From an uncultured Anaerolineales bacterium (lineage in GTDB: Bacteria; Chloroflexota; Anaerolineae; Anaerolineales; Villigracilaceae), in contig CAIQQN010000304.1 in NCBI GenBank assembly GCA_903873975.1, forward strand, positions 1 through 57,777: 57,777 nucleotides of DNA, given 5' to 3'. A model generated the notes under the pieces. It saw only the letters and a list, made by a program, of their open reading frames with translations. It ran no database searches and was not told the DNA's origin. Shown piece after piece: positions 1-8,056 of the stretch (positions within the stretch are counted from its first letter, which is position 1; each line of letters starts with the position of its first letter). Made by a program: the position numbers and the translations under genes.

Positions 1-1
1 C

Positions 2-274
2 TACATGTTTGGTACGCATGCCGACGAGCAGAAAACCTTACAAGTCAGATACGTCATTCCGTATTCCGACTTGAATGATATGGAGCCGGAAGAATTGGAT
101 ATCTGCATCGAAGAAGGCATCCCACTCGAATTCGGTCACAGCCTCACCGATTTGATCGCGGGCCAGATCGACGCTGGTTTCGTGATTACCGGCTTCTACG
201 AGGATGTCTGTCCTGATTCACCACTTAGCAAGTATCACCCGGCATACATCGCCACGCGCGCCGTCAAGTCCTAA
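2..274 (+). CDS. C-terminal end of a class I SAM-dependent methyltransferase (cut by window edge)
   Basis: The reading frame is already open at the left edge, so this is the last ~90 codons of a longer gene; the in-frame ATG at 5 is probably internal. The segment DLIAGQIDAGFVITGFYED followed by an LSKYHPAYIATRAVK-like end matches the tail of class I SAM-dependent methyltransferases as I remember them (last strand of the Rossmann fold and a C-terminal 'ylatra' strand). The SAM-binding glycine motif lies outside the window, so the substrate is unknown. The stop (TAA at 272) is 13 bases before mgsA, suggesting co-transcription. Confidence 0.5.
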   Translation, partial: YMFGTHADEQKTLQVRYVIPYSDLNDMEPEELDICIEEGIPLEFGHSLTDLIAGQIDAGFVITGFYEDVCPDSPLSKYHPAYIATRAVKS

Positions 275-287
275 CAGGAGGCCCATA

Positions 288-740
288 ATGAAAGTGATTG
301 CTGAACGAAAACGCATTGCCCTGGTAGCTCATGACAACAAGAAAGCTGAACTGCTGGACTGGGCCCGCTTCAACCATGAGACGTTGTCACACCACTTCCT
401 ATTCGCCACGGGCACAACAGGCGAACTGCTTGCGAAGGAACTGGACTTTCCGATCACCCGCTTCTTTTCAGGTCCCTTGGGTGGTGACCAGCAAACCGGC
501 GCGGCCATCGCTGAGGACACGATTGACATGCTCATCTTCTTCTGGGACGCCCTCGAACCCCAACCCCACGATCCCGACATCAAAGCCTTGCTGCGCCTGG
601 CTGTGCTTTATAACATCCCCACTGCCTGCAACCGGTCCACGGCCGATTTCATCATTTCGTCCCCACTGATGGGACAGGAATATGAGCACCCCACACCGGA
701 TCTGGAGAGATATGCTGCCAGCCGTCATCCTGTGAGCTGA
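288..740 (+). CDS. mgsA: Methylglyoxal synthase
   Basis: Converts dihydroxyacetone phosphate to methylglyoxal and phosphate in the cytoplasm, a bypass of lower glycolysis under phosphate limitation. The 150-residue product has the family's length and its diagnostic stretches: ALVAHD near residue 11, ATGTTG at 40-45 (phosphate binding), SGPLGGDQQ at 61-69 with the catalytic Asp67, FFWD at 84-87, and HDPD at 94-97. An upstream in-frame ATG at 204 would add 28 unrelated residues and overlap the preceding gene; the start at 288 has AACAGGAGG eight bases upstream and matches the family N-terminus. It closes the operon, followed by hairpins at 782 and 874. The triose phosphate enzymes tpiA, gapA and pgk are far away, at 46.8-50.1 kb. 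Confidence 0.95.
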   Translation: MKVIAERKRIALVAHDNKKAELLDWARFNHETLSHHFLFATGTTGELLAKELDFPITRFFSGPLGGDQQTGAAIAEDTIDMLIFFWDALEPQPHDPDIKALLRLAVLYNIPTACNRSTADFIISSPLMGQEYEHPTPDLERYAASRHPVS

Positions 741-781
741 AGACCAAACGCATAAATTAGTTCGTTCTTTATTGTAAACAT

Positions 782-811
782 AGCTTCCGAAATTACGGTT
801 TTTCGGAAGCT
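782..811 (+). terminator. Hairpin downstream of mgsA
   Basis: An 11-bp perfect inverted repeat (782-792 with 801-811, loop 8 bases) lies 41 bases after the mgsA stop. No clean U tract follows, so it may protect the mRNA 3' end or terminate weakly. Confidence 0.45.
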
Positions 812-873
812 TATACTAATAGCTAACTGGAACTCTGATTCTCTGGGATTATCGTATTTTGGGATAAATAGGA

Positions 874-904
874 GGTGTTGGGCGGGTAACTCCCGTCCAA
901 CACC
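874..904. terminator. GC-rich hairpin between convergent mgsA and gltA
   Basis: GGTGTTGGGCGGG (874-886) pairs with CCCGTCCAACACC about five bases later, with a single G-U pair. It sits between the convergent ends of mgsA and citrate synthase and could act on both strands. Its core resembles the hairpins at 3372 and 23475. Confidence 0.55.
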
Positions 905-974
905 CCCATCTCTTTACCTCTATTAAGGAAATTCTCAAAGAAATGCCAATCTTCAACAGGCGCTGGATAAGTGG

Positions 975-2276
975 CTACTTCTTTGCTAATTCTTCCAGCA
1001 TAGCTGTCGTTAGGGATTTCGGCCGCTCAATGGGTTGACCCAAGGCGCGCGCCCAAACCAGGTTGGGCATCACGCCCAAGGCACGCCCGACACCAAACAA
1101 CACCGTGTAGAAGTCAAACTCGCGAACGCCATAATAGTATTGCAGCGTGCCGGAGATGGCATCCACGTTGGGAGCCGGGTTCTTGGCTTTGCCTTGTTCC
1201 TTGAGCACCGCCGGAACCACATCATAGACTAGTTCCGCCAGCCGGATGAGGGCGTCCTCCGGGAAACGTGCTTTGGCGAATTCGAGTTGCGCGGTAAAGC
1301 GAGGGTCGGTGACGCGCAGGACTGCATGCCCATATCCAGGGATGACCTTACCACCGTTGAGCGTGTCCCATGCAAACTTGTACAGTTCTTCGCGGGGTGG
1401 AACGCCACCAAACTTGTCTCGCACGTCGATCAGCCAGCCCAGGCACTCCTGGTTGGCAAGTCCATGTAAAGGTCCAGCCAGACCGTTGAGACCGGCCGAG
1501 AAGGCGTAATATGCATCTGAAAGTGACGAGCCTGCCAGGTGCGTGGCGTGTGCGCTGACATTGCCAGACTCGTGGTCGGAGTGCAGGATGAAGTATAGGC
1601 GGGAGAGTTCAGCATAGCCTTTCTGGTCCTTGACTCCGAGCATCTTTGCAAAGTTGGCACCATAATCCAGTTTCGGATCGTATTTTGGTTCTATTCCGTC
1701 ACCGTATTTCAACTGGTAGATGAATGCTGCGATGGTTGGCGTCTTAGCAGTCAGGTCGAGGGCGTCTTCCAGGGTCGATTCCCAATACATGTCTTTCTTG
1801 ACACCGGAGTGGTAAGCCTTGGCGAACTTCGAACCGCTCTGTAATGCTAGCACTGCCTGTGAGAACAACACCATCGGGTGGGTGTCCTTTGGCATGGCGC
1901 GCAGCATGGCAAAGACATGGGCTGGGACGGAAGATCGTTTCGCCCATTCGGCCTCCACTTCCTCGGCCTGGGCTTTTGTTGGGATCTCTCCGATGAGTAG
2001 GAGATAGAACAATCCGCCAACATAAGGGATGGCCGCTCCATCAGGCTTGGGGAGTTTCTCCAGTACTTCAGGGATGGCCATGCCCCGGAATTTAATGCCG
2101 GTTGCTGGGTCTACAAAAGAGATGTCCGTCACCATGGACTTGATGTCGCGCATCCCGCCGTAAACCTGGCCGATGGTCACTTGATCAATGACCTTCTCGC
2201 CATTGTCTTTGATAAGCGTCTTGACGCGCTCCCGCCAGGCTGGAAGTTGCGCTGTGAGTTTCTCGTGCAGAATCAT
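975..2276 (-). CDS. gltA: Citrate synthase, eukaryotic/mitochondrial-like type
   Basis: Condenses oxaloacetate and acetyl-CoA to citrate. The sequence follows the mitochondrial Si-citrate synthase closely rather than the E. coli type: VYGGMRDIK, FRGMAIPE, HSDHESGNVSAH, LNGLAGPLHGLANQE, PGYGHAVLR, ERPKS. Counted from an upstream in-frame ATG at 2288, the catalytic triad is His275, His321 and Asp376, almost the pig numbering (274, 320, 375). That ATG lies next to the GGAGG whose spacing to the second ATG (2276) is five bases, so the start at 2276 (433 residues) is chosen. It lies 48 bases downstream of mdh on the same strand, forming a two-gene TCA unit. Bacterial relatives of this type are known in Geobacter; the direction in vivo cannot be read from sequence. 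Confidence 0.93.
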   Translation of the reverse strand: MILHEKLTAQLPAWRERVKTLIKDNGEKVIDQVTIGQVYGGMRDIKSMVTDISFVDPATGIKFRGMAIPEVLEKLPKPDGAAIPYVGGLFYLLLIGEIPTKAQAEEVEAEWAKRSSVPAHVFAMLRAMPKDTHPMVLFSQAVLALQSGSKFAKAYHSGVKKDMYWESTLEDALDLTAKTPTIAAFIYQLKYGDGIEPKYDPKLDYGANFAKMLGVKDQKGYAELSRLYFILHSDHESGNVSAHATHLAGSSLSDAYYAFSAGLNGLAGPLHGLANQECLGWLIDVRDKFGGVPPREELYKFAWDTLNGGKVIPGYGHAVLRVTDPRFTAQLEFAKARFPEDALIRLAELVYDVVPAVLKEQGKAKNPAPNVDAISGTLQYYYGVREFDFYTVLFGVGRALGVMPNLVWARALGQPIERPKSLTTAMLEELAKK

Positions 2277-2324
2277 TTTAGCCTCCATTTTCCGGGTGTC
2301 CTTGCGAGTAGTTCCGCAATGACA

Positions 2325-3263
2325 CTAGAATTTGACCAGCGTTTGCATTACGCCGATGCTTTCCTTGACCGCCGTGGCGGATTTTTCCAGCGCGGCCTTT
2401 TCACTATCGTCTAGCTTATATTCAATGACCTTTTCAAGGCCACCGCGTCCCAACTGCACCGGCACCCCGAAGAACATATCCTTCAGGCCATATTCGCCAT
2501 TCAGGTATGCAGATGCCGGGACAATCAGGTGTTTATCCTTCAGAATGGCCTCCGCCATCTGTGCTACTGCCACCGCCGGGGCATAATAGGCTGAACCAGT
2601 CTTGAGCAAACTGACAATCTCACCGCCTCCCTTGCGCGTCCGGTTGACAATGGCCTCCAGTTTGTCTGTCGGTAGGTACTCACGCAATGACACACCCGCT
2701 ATATTCGAGCGGCCGGTCAATGGGACCATTTCATCGCCATGGCCCCCAAGGACGTAGCAGGCAATGTTCTCCACGCTGACGCCCGTCTCAAGGGCCACAA
2801 AGGCGCGCATACGCGCTGAGTCCAGGATGCCGGCCTGCCCGAGGATGCGCTCACGCGGAAGTTTACCAACTTTCATCGCCAGGTACGCCATGGTGTCCAG
2901 TGGATTGGTCAGTACGATGAATAGTGCTTCCGGCGAAAACTTAAGCGCACTTGTGGTCGCATCGCCGACGATCTTTGCGTTGGTCGTCAGCAGGTCTTCT
3001 CGACTCATGCCCGGCTTGCGCGGGATTCCGGCGGTGATGACCACGATATCCGATCCTTTTGTGGCTTCGAAATCGTTGCTCCCCACCACCGATACGTCCT
3101 TACCGATGATCGGCAGGGATTCTAACAGGTCGAGCGCTTTGCCCTGCGGCATGCCCTCGATAATATCCACCAGCACCAGGTCGGCGATCTCGCGTTCCGC
3201 CAGCCAATGAGCGGTGGTCGAGCCGGTCATTCCGGCTCCGATAATGGAAATTTTCGCAGTCAT
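2325..3263 (-). CDS. mdh: Malate dehydrogenase (LDH-like type)
   Basis: NAD-dependent interconversion of malate and oxaloacetate, supplying the downstream citrate synthase. The 312-residue protein has the GAGMTG dinucleotide-binding loop (9-14), Asp33 at the end of beta2 (NAD rather than NADP), the substrate loop IPRKPGMSR with Arg82 (malate specificity; a Gln here would indicate lactate) and Arg88, Asn120, Asp148, Arg151, and the catalytic His175 in GGHGDEMVPL. This is the LDH-like tetrameric malate dehydrogenase class of Chloroflexus and many other bacteria. AAGGAGG stands four bases before the ATG. Confidence 0.95.
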   Translation of the reverse strand: MTAKISIIGAGMTGSTTAHWLAEREIADLVLVDIIEGMPQGKALDLLESLPIIGKDVSVVGSNDFEATKGSDIVVITAGIPRKPGMSREDLLTTNAKIVGDATTSALKFSPEALFIVLTNPLDTMAYLAMKVGKLPRERILGQAGILDSARMRAFVALETGVSVENIACYVLGGHGDEMVPLTGRSNIAGVSLREYLPTDKLEAIVNRTRKGGGEIVSLLKTGSAYYAPAVAVAQMAEAILKDKHLIVPASAYLNGEYGLKDMFFGVPVQLGRGGLEKVIEYKLDDSEKAALEKSATAVKESIGVMQTLVKF

Positions 3264-3371
3264 GGATCCTCCTTGGGCTTGGGTTGTTAGAGCTATACTA
3301 CAAAATAAACCTTATTCCTACTAGTACTTTTTGTCACGCACTTATCATATTATATCTTCTTTAATAATATT

Positions 3372-3394
3372 GGGCGGCAGTTGTACTGCCGCCC
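3372..3394 (-). terminator. Terminator-like hairpin after trxB
   Basis: A perfect 9-bp stem GGGCGGCAG / CTGCCGCCC with a 5-base loop lies just past the trxB stop and upstream of mdh. In the minus direction it is followed by an AT-rich stretch (AATATTATTAAAG) rather than a pure U run. Confidence 0.6.
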
Positions 3395-3414
3395 CACCGA
3401 ATCTTTCCAGGCTC

Positions 3415-4365
3415 TCATCCTACCTCCTGTTCGAGGAAACGCGTGGCCTCAATGGCCGCTGCGGCACCCATCCCCGCCGAGGTTATTACCTGCTTGAAAT
3501 GCGAATCTGCAGCCTCGCCCGCCGCGAAGACACCAGGGACGCTAGTGTGCATCCGTTCGTCCACTTTAATGTAACCATTCTCCATTTCCAACTGGCCGGC
3601 AAAAATCTGCGTGTTGGGAGTATGTCCGATAAAAATGAACAGGCCGTCGGTCAGGAAGACACTTTCTTCGCCGGTTAGGACGTTCTTTAATTTGACAGCC
3701 GTCAACTTTTCAGTACCAATAGCTTCGGTCACCACAGTGTTCCAGACGAACTTGATCTTGGGGTGATTCAGGGCGCGCTTCTGCAAGATTGCCCCTGCCC
3801 GCAGGCTATCGCGCCTATGGAAAATTGTCACGGAAGTGGCGAAGCGTGTCAGGAAAAGACCTTCTTCGAGAGCCGAATCCCCGCCGCCGACTACTACAAC
3901 TTGCTTGTCTTTGAAAAACCAGCCATCGCAGGTGGCACAGTAAGAGATGCCCCTGCCAGTCAATCCGGCCTCGCCCGGTACGTTGAGCAGGTTTGGGTTT
4001 GCTCCTGTTGAGACGATCAGCGTCTCGGCAGAATATTCGCCATTATCCGTAGGGACTTTGAACGGCCGGACAGACAAGTCCACGCTCTGGGCCGAATCGA
4101 GTTCTACCTTCGCTCCAAAGCGTTCGGCCTGCTTCTGGAATAGTTCACCCAATTCCGTCCCGCCCACCCCTTCCGGGAAGCCGGGATAGTTCTCAATGGT
4201 GTTTGTCAGGGAGACCTGGCCGCCCAATTGAAGGCCGGTCAGCACCAGTGGCTGGAGGTCAGCCCGCGCTGCATAAAGCGCAGCTGACAGGCCAGCCGGT
4301 CCCGCGCCAAGAATGAGCACCCGGACGTGCTTCGATGGTGCTTTGGAAATGGAAAGTCCGCTCAA
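3415..4365 (-). CDS. trxB: Thioredoxin reductase (NADPH)
   Basis: FAD-dependent reductase that passes electrons from NADPH to thioredoxin. Visible in the 316-residue chain: GAGPAG FAD-binding loop (20-25), QLGGQVSLTNTIENYPGF, the redox disulfide CATC at Cys143/Cys146, the NADPH motif GGGDSA (160-165) with HRRDSLRA (183-190), and the C-terminal FAD motif. In that last motif the usual Asp of AAGD is Glu (VFAAGEAAD), a conservative change. The first codon is TTG; a GTG at residue 16 would lose part of the conserved first strand. A TATATT -10-like box lies about 27 bases upstream. It is transcribed separately from the serine dehydratase, 93 bases away. Confidence 0.92.
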   Translation of the reverse strand: MSGLSISKAPSKHVRVLILGAGPAGLSAALYAARADLQPLVLTGLQLGGQVSLTNTIENYPGFPEGVGGTELGELFQKQAERFGAKVELDSAQSVDLSVRPFKVPTDNGEYSAETLIVSTGANPNLLNVPGEAGLTGRGISYCATCDGWFFKDKQVVVVGGGDSALEEGLFLTRFATSVTIFHRRDSLRAGAILQKRALNHPKIKFVWNTVVTEAIGTEKLTAVKLKNVLTGEESVFLTDGLFIFIGHTPNTQIFAGQLEMENGYIKVDERMHTSVPGVFAAGEAADSHFKQVITSAGMGAAAAIEATRFLEQEVG

Positions 4366-4458
4366 GTTGAATATGGTTGCCTCTTATCAATATAATGAAT
4401 TAGATGCCGGAAAACCGGATAAGTTACGACATTCATTTTCCTCAGGCATAGCAAGTTA

Positions 4459-6069
4459 TCAGGCTGTGCTTGGGCCCTTCAACCGTTTCTTGATTCTTTT
4501 GGAAGTTTTTGTTATGGAAAGACCGCCAAGCCCTGTGCACCTTAACTCCTGGGGAAGGCTTTTACCAACCCGATCCATTGCTTCGATAACTTCGTCTAAT
4601 GGAATAACAGCATTATAATTTGCCAGCGCCATATTGGCGCAAGCCAGAGCATTACTTGCAGCCATTATATTTTTTCCCAGACAGGGAACTTCAACCCTGT
4701 TGGCCACAGGGTCGCAAACCATGCCCATGATGTTTTGAAGTGCCATCGAGGCGGCATCAACAGCTTGTTTGACTGTACCTCTAGCCAACGTAACCAGCGC
4801 CGCGGATGCCATGCCTGAACCGGCGCCGCATTCAGCCTGGCATCCCCCGACTTCTGCCGCGAAAGTAGCATGAGCTGCAATAAATACACCAATCAACCCT
4901 GCAGCTAACATGGCCTTCGTCACTTCATCCACAGACAGCCCTAGCGCACTCGCGGCCCCGATACACGCCCCCGGTAATACGCCGCAAGATCCGGCTGTAG
5001 GCGCAGCTACAATCACACCCATTGAGCTTTTCATCTCCATCATGGCAGTTACGCAAAGGATCATCTGATTCAACATTCCGCCATCTAGCAGTTGTTGGTT
5101 TGCCATTCGCTTCTTGAAGAGACCTGATTGATAACCGAGGATGCGATCGTTATAATTTGTCCCGGCGATACCATCGAGAATGGATTTTTGCATAGTCCGT
5201 ACAATCTCTGCCATCCGCTCCCTTACCTGCTTATGGGACAGATTACCCCTGGCGCTTTCGTAATTAACCGCTAGTTCCCACAATTCAAGGTCTTTACTGG
5301 TATTATATTGCAGCATCCCATCACAAGTAATAAACGGCACGGTTGACCTGTGATGGGACAACACAGGTAATATCGGTGAGATGGTTTTCAGATGTCTAAT
5401 ATGGTATCGCACATAAAGCGCAGAGATGATTTCTTCCTCCAAAAATTTCTGTGTTTTAATTTCAATCATCCGTACATCCGTACCGCTCATGATATGGATC
5501 TCATCAGCATCGATATTCTTACGCAGGTAGTCTAAAACCTCGCCACCCTCTGAATCAAGGTAGATTAGGGTCTCACAATAGTCGCCAGCCATCGACACCT
5601 TCACTCCGTCAATCTCAACAATTTCTATCATGCCGCCGCCTGTGGATATGGCTGTCATTGTATGCCGTTCAGTGGAATTCTTCAGGATTAGTTTATAAAG
5701 ACTGGGATGTTTAGCCCCAAAATCTTTAATTTCAATTCGAACTCTGATACCCGCTTCCTGAATGGCACGGGCGGACTCCGCCAGTCTTTCATCGGCAGCC
5801 TCCCACCCCAGGAAACCCCCAAAAAGGCCCATATCAGAGCCTTGGCTTTCATGCGTGGTTGCCAGCGAGCCGCGGGAGTCAAACGCGACGTTTACCTCTT
5901 CTATCCGGGAATCCATCAAGTCTCTGGCGATCCTTCCTATACGCAAAGCTGCAGCACAGTGCGAACTGGATGGTCCTCGCATCACAGGTCCAATCACATC
6001 ATTAAAAATGCTGGGATAAATTGGAAGGTTTTCTTTGTAGTTGAGTGGCAAAGGCTTGCGAATTGTCAA
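4459..6069 (-). CDS. sdaA: L-serine dehydratase, iron-sulfur dependent, single chain
   Basis: Deaminates L-serine to pyruvate and ammonia using a [4Fe-4S] cluster. One polypeptide carries both parts. The beta-type domain comes first, with YPSIFNDVIGPVMRGPSSSH, the RIGRIARDL helix and an ACT-like strand with GMIEIVEIDG. The alpha domain follows, with APTAGSCGVLPGA, GGCQAECGAGSGMA and CDPVANRVEVPC, which supply the cluster cysteines. The frame stays open to 6309, but the extra N-terminal ~80 codons have no family counterpart and no clear ribosome site. A TTG at 6069 preceded by AAGGAA (nine bases) starts just before the conserved region and is chosen here; this start is uncertain. It probably feeds pyruvate metabolism. 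The gene is monocistronic. Confidence 0.85.
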   Translation of the reverse strand: MTIRKPLPLNYKENLPIYPSIFNDVIGPVMRGPSSSHCAAALRIGRIARDLMDSRIEEVNVAFDSRGSLATTHESQGSDMGLFGGFLGWEAADERLAESARAIQEAGIRVRIEIKDFGAKHPSLYKLILKNSTERHTMTAISTGGGMIEIVEIDGVKVSMAGDYCETLIYLDSEGGEVLDYLRKNIDADEIHIMSGTDVRMIEIKTQKFLEEEIISALYVRYHIRHLKTISPILPVLSHHRSTVPFITCDGMLQYNTSKDLELWELAVNYESARGNLSHKQVRERMAEIVRTMQKSILDGIAGTNYNDRILGYQSGLFKKRMANQQLLDGGMLNQMILCVTAMMEMKSSMGVIVAAPTAGSCGVLPGACIGAASALGLSVDEVTKAMLAAGLIGVFIAAHATFAAEVGGCQAECGAGSGMASAALVTLARGTVKQAVDAASMALQNIMGMVCDPVANRVEVPCLGKNIMAASNALACANMALANYNAVIPLDEVIEAMDRVGKSLPQELRCTGLGGLSITKTSKRIKKRLKGPSTA

Positions 6070-6405
6070 CGCGTCCGATTCCTTGTTGCCCTGTTCACTT
6101 ATAGCCTTTATTGATGGCAACCTAATCTTCAACAAATGATCCGTTGTTTTGTATAATGCCAGATCATTATCTGAATGTCGGTACCCCGTAGCTGCTCGAG
6201 GACATGTCAAACCCACGTTAAAATCCATAAAGCGAAGCTTCAGAAATATTAACACATTGCCCCGATTCGTGCAAGATTTTCTCCAAAAAAACATCTGAGA
6301 AATCTCCACGCAAAAGAATAATTGGCTAAAGTTCCCATACCTTAAGTCTTAATAATCCGCCCAACCGGCGATAGCGCAAACCGATAGGCGGTATTACAAG
6401 GAATG

Positions 6406-6882
6406 ATGGAAAAACCTCCTACTTCAATGCACCCCAAGTCTCATACTGCGTACTGTAAGTAGGTCGAGAAATTTCACAAACGAACAAAAGGTAAATGTCT
6501 GATCAACTTCAAGAAAGGCACTGGTAAGACCCGTTTTGTATATAATAAGGCAATAGAGAAATTAATTTGTTTTCTCTGGATCGACAGCATACCGAATAAA
6601 GTGGACGAAGAATTCTCTATGCTTTGTTTTGCGCCACAGGCCCGGTACTGGAAGGTCTAGGTCTAATTAGAATCGCGCGAAAAAGTTGATCGTATCAAGT
6701 CTTATGACTGATGCTGGTCTGACCAGGATTAAAGCCGCAAGACTGGATGGTCCGTGGAACGCACTCGATAGTATAGAAATCTAGAAATCCCGCCCGACCT
6801 CGTCAAAACACTTTCTGCCAATAATACTGCCGAGCAATATTTCGAGGTTACAATGATTTATTACAATGCTAGTTTCCAATAA
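6406..6882 (+). pseudogene. Decayed YdeI/OmpD-associated family gene
   Basis: No intact gene is present between 6310 and 6893, but translating the plus strand in pieces rebuilds a YdeI-like protein. From an ATG at 6406 (AAGGA just before) the frame reads through a TAG at 6460, then FHKRTKGK, INFKKGTGKTRFVYNKAIEK, ICFLWIDSIPNKVDEEF and RYWKV, where a TAG (6658) and a TAA (6664) follow. The match resumes after a +1 shift at MTDAGLTRIKAARLDGPWNALD (from 6704), hits a TAG near 6781, then shifts again into EIPPDLVKTLSANNTAEQYFE. Intact family members carry the same order: KKGTG, WIDG, GLAKIEAAKADGSWxALD, IPDDLAxALAxNPxAxxxFE. The conserved C-terminal region after YFE is missing. At least four stops and two frameshifts mark it as a relic. 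Confidence 0.75.
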
Positions 6883-6893
6883 AGGACAGTCAC

Positions 6894-7412
6894 ATGAAAA
6901 AAGATTTCATTTTACCAATTTTGGTGTTAATGGCGCTGTTAGCCTGTAAGTCGATCACTTCGCCGGTTACATCTATTCCGGTCGTGCCTTTACCAAGAAT
7001 CATCCTTACTGAGGTGCTTCAAAAATTTACTGGTTGTATAAGTCAAGCGGGGGTTGAAATCGAGGAAAATACTTATTCGTTCTCTTGTTACAATAGCGCA
7101 GATACGTTTTACACTGTTTCAATGACACGCTTTGACAGTGAGGCAGATGCACACACGCAATTTGAGTCTAGTCGTGGTGATAATGCCATCTCATGTTTCC
7201 ATGGCTATGACCTATATGAGGTGTTTTCGCCAAGTTCTGGTAATAAGTACATCGTCCAGGAGCAACTCGGCTGGCAGGCGGGGCAATGGGTTGTTTCGAT
7301 ATATGCTAGTTATGACTATGATTTCGCTCACTTCAATGCGATAGATTTTTCAGATGCATTGTATACTTCGAGTGTTGAACACGATCTGTTCTTGGCTGGA
7401 ACATGTCCCTGA
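6894..7412 (+). CDS. Predicted lipoprotein of unknown function
   Basis: A 172-residue product with a short charged N-terminus, a hydrophobic core and a lipobox LLAC with Cys18, so it is probably exported and lipid-anchored. The mature part begins with a Ser/Thr/Pro-rich linker (19-35) and contains Cys48, Cys65, Cys101 and a near C-terminal Cys171, which could form disulfides. I recognise no family. AAAGGA lies seven bases before the ATG. Its end overlaps the start of the LysE-type exporter by ten bases, so the two are translationally linked, though a functional link is not evident. Codon use is more AT-rich than the neighbours, like the pseudogene before it. Confidence 0.6.
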   Translation: MKKDFILPILVLMALLACKSITSPVTSIPVVPLPRIILTEVLQKFTGCISQAGVEIEENTYSFSCYNSADTFYTVSMTRFDSEADAHTQFESSRGDNAISCFHGYDLYEVFSPSSGNKYIVQEQLGWQAGQWVVSIYASYDYDFAHFNAIDFSDALYTSSVEHDLFLAGTCP

Positions 7413-8029
7413 CAGGGTATTTGATTCTGGGTATGACCTATGCCTTTGCGGCTGCAGTGCAGCCTGGGCCTTTCCAAACCTATCTCGTCTCGCAAACCTT
7501 GGCGAATGGCTGGCGTCGCACGATTCCAGCTGCGTTTGCGCCTTTGATCAGTGATGGGCCGATTATCGTAATGGTGTTACTCATATTGAGCCGCATGCCT
7601 GGCTGGCTGGTGCAAGTCTTGCAATGCGCTGGTGGAGTATTCCTCCTCTACCTGGCCATCGGCGCATTCAAGACCTGGCAGGACTTCGACGTGAAGAAAG
7701 CGGTTCAGATCCACTCGAACCGGCAAACGGTGATCAAAGCCGCTATGGTGAACTTGTTGAACCCGGCTCCGTACATTGGCTGGAGTCTGGTCATGGGACC
7801 GCTGCTGATAAAAGGTTGGCGCGAGGCCACTGCTCACGGGATTGCCTTGCTGATAGGGTTTTACGCTACCATGATTCTCGTTACGCTGGGGATTATGCTC
7901 CTTTTTGCGGCAGCTGGGAATCTCGGCATGCAGGTAAGTCGGGCGCTGGTTGGGTTCTCGGCAATCGCCCTGGTATGTTTTGGTTTATACGAACTCTGGT
8001 TGGGGGCAGGGGTTGATTGGTGGAAATAA
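7403..8029 (+). CDS. LysE/RhtB-type amino acid exporter
   Basis: A 208-residue integral membrane protein with about six hydrophobic helices. It carries the LysE-family signature AVQPGPFQTYLVSQTLANGWRR in the first helix and loop (residues 18-39) and, in the middle, the second signature NLLNPAPYIGWSLVMGP. Such proteins export amino acids or small related compounds using the proton gradient; the substrate cannot be told. It overlaps the upstream lipoprotein gene by ten bases and converges on the methyltransferase gene that ends at 8057. Confidence 0.85.
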   Translation: MSLTGYLILGMTYAFAAAVQPGPFQTYLVSQTLANGWRRTIPAAFAPLISDGPIIVMVLLILSRMPGWLVQVLQCAGGVFLLYLAIGAFKTWQDFDVKKAVQIHSNRQTVIKAAMVNLLNPAPYIGWSLVMGPLLIKGWREATAHGIALLIGFYATMILVTLGIMLLFAAAGNLGMQVSRALVGFSAIALVCFGLYELWLGAGVDWWK

Positions 8030-8056
8030 AATCGTTCCTATCCCATAACCACAAAT

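Noticed and set aside
204-287. Longer N-terminus for methylglyoxal synthase from the ATG at 204
   Set aside because: The 28 extra residues are unlike the family and lie inside the preceding gene; the ATG at 288 has a strong ribosome site.
6310-6405. Possible hairpin CCGCC...GGCGG upstream of the YdeI relic (about 6357-6391)
   Set aside because: Only five strong pairs with a long loop; not distinguishable from chance and no U tract.
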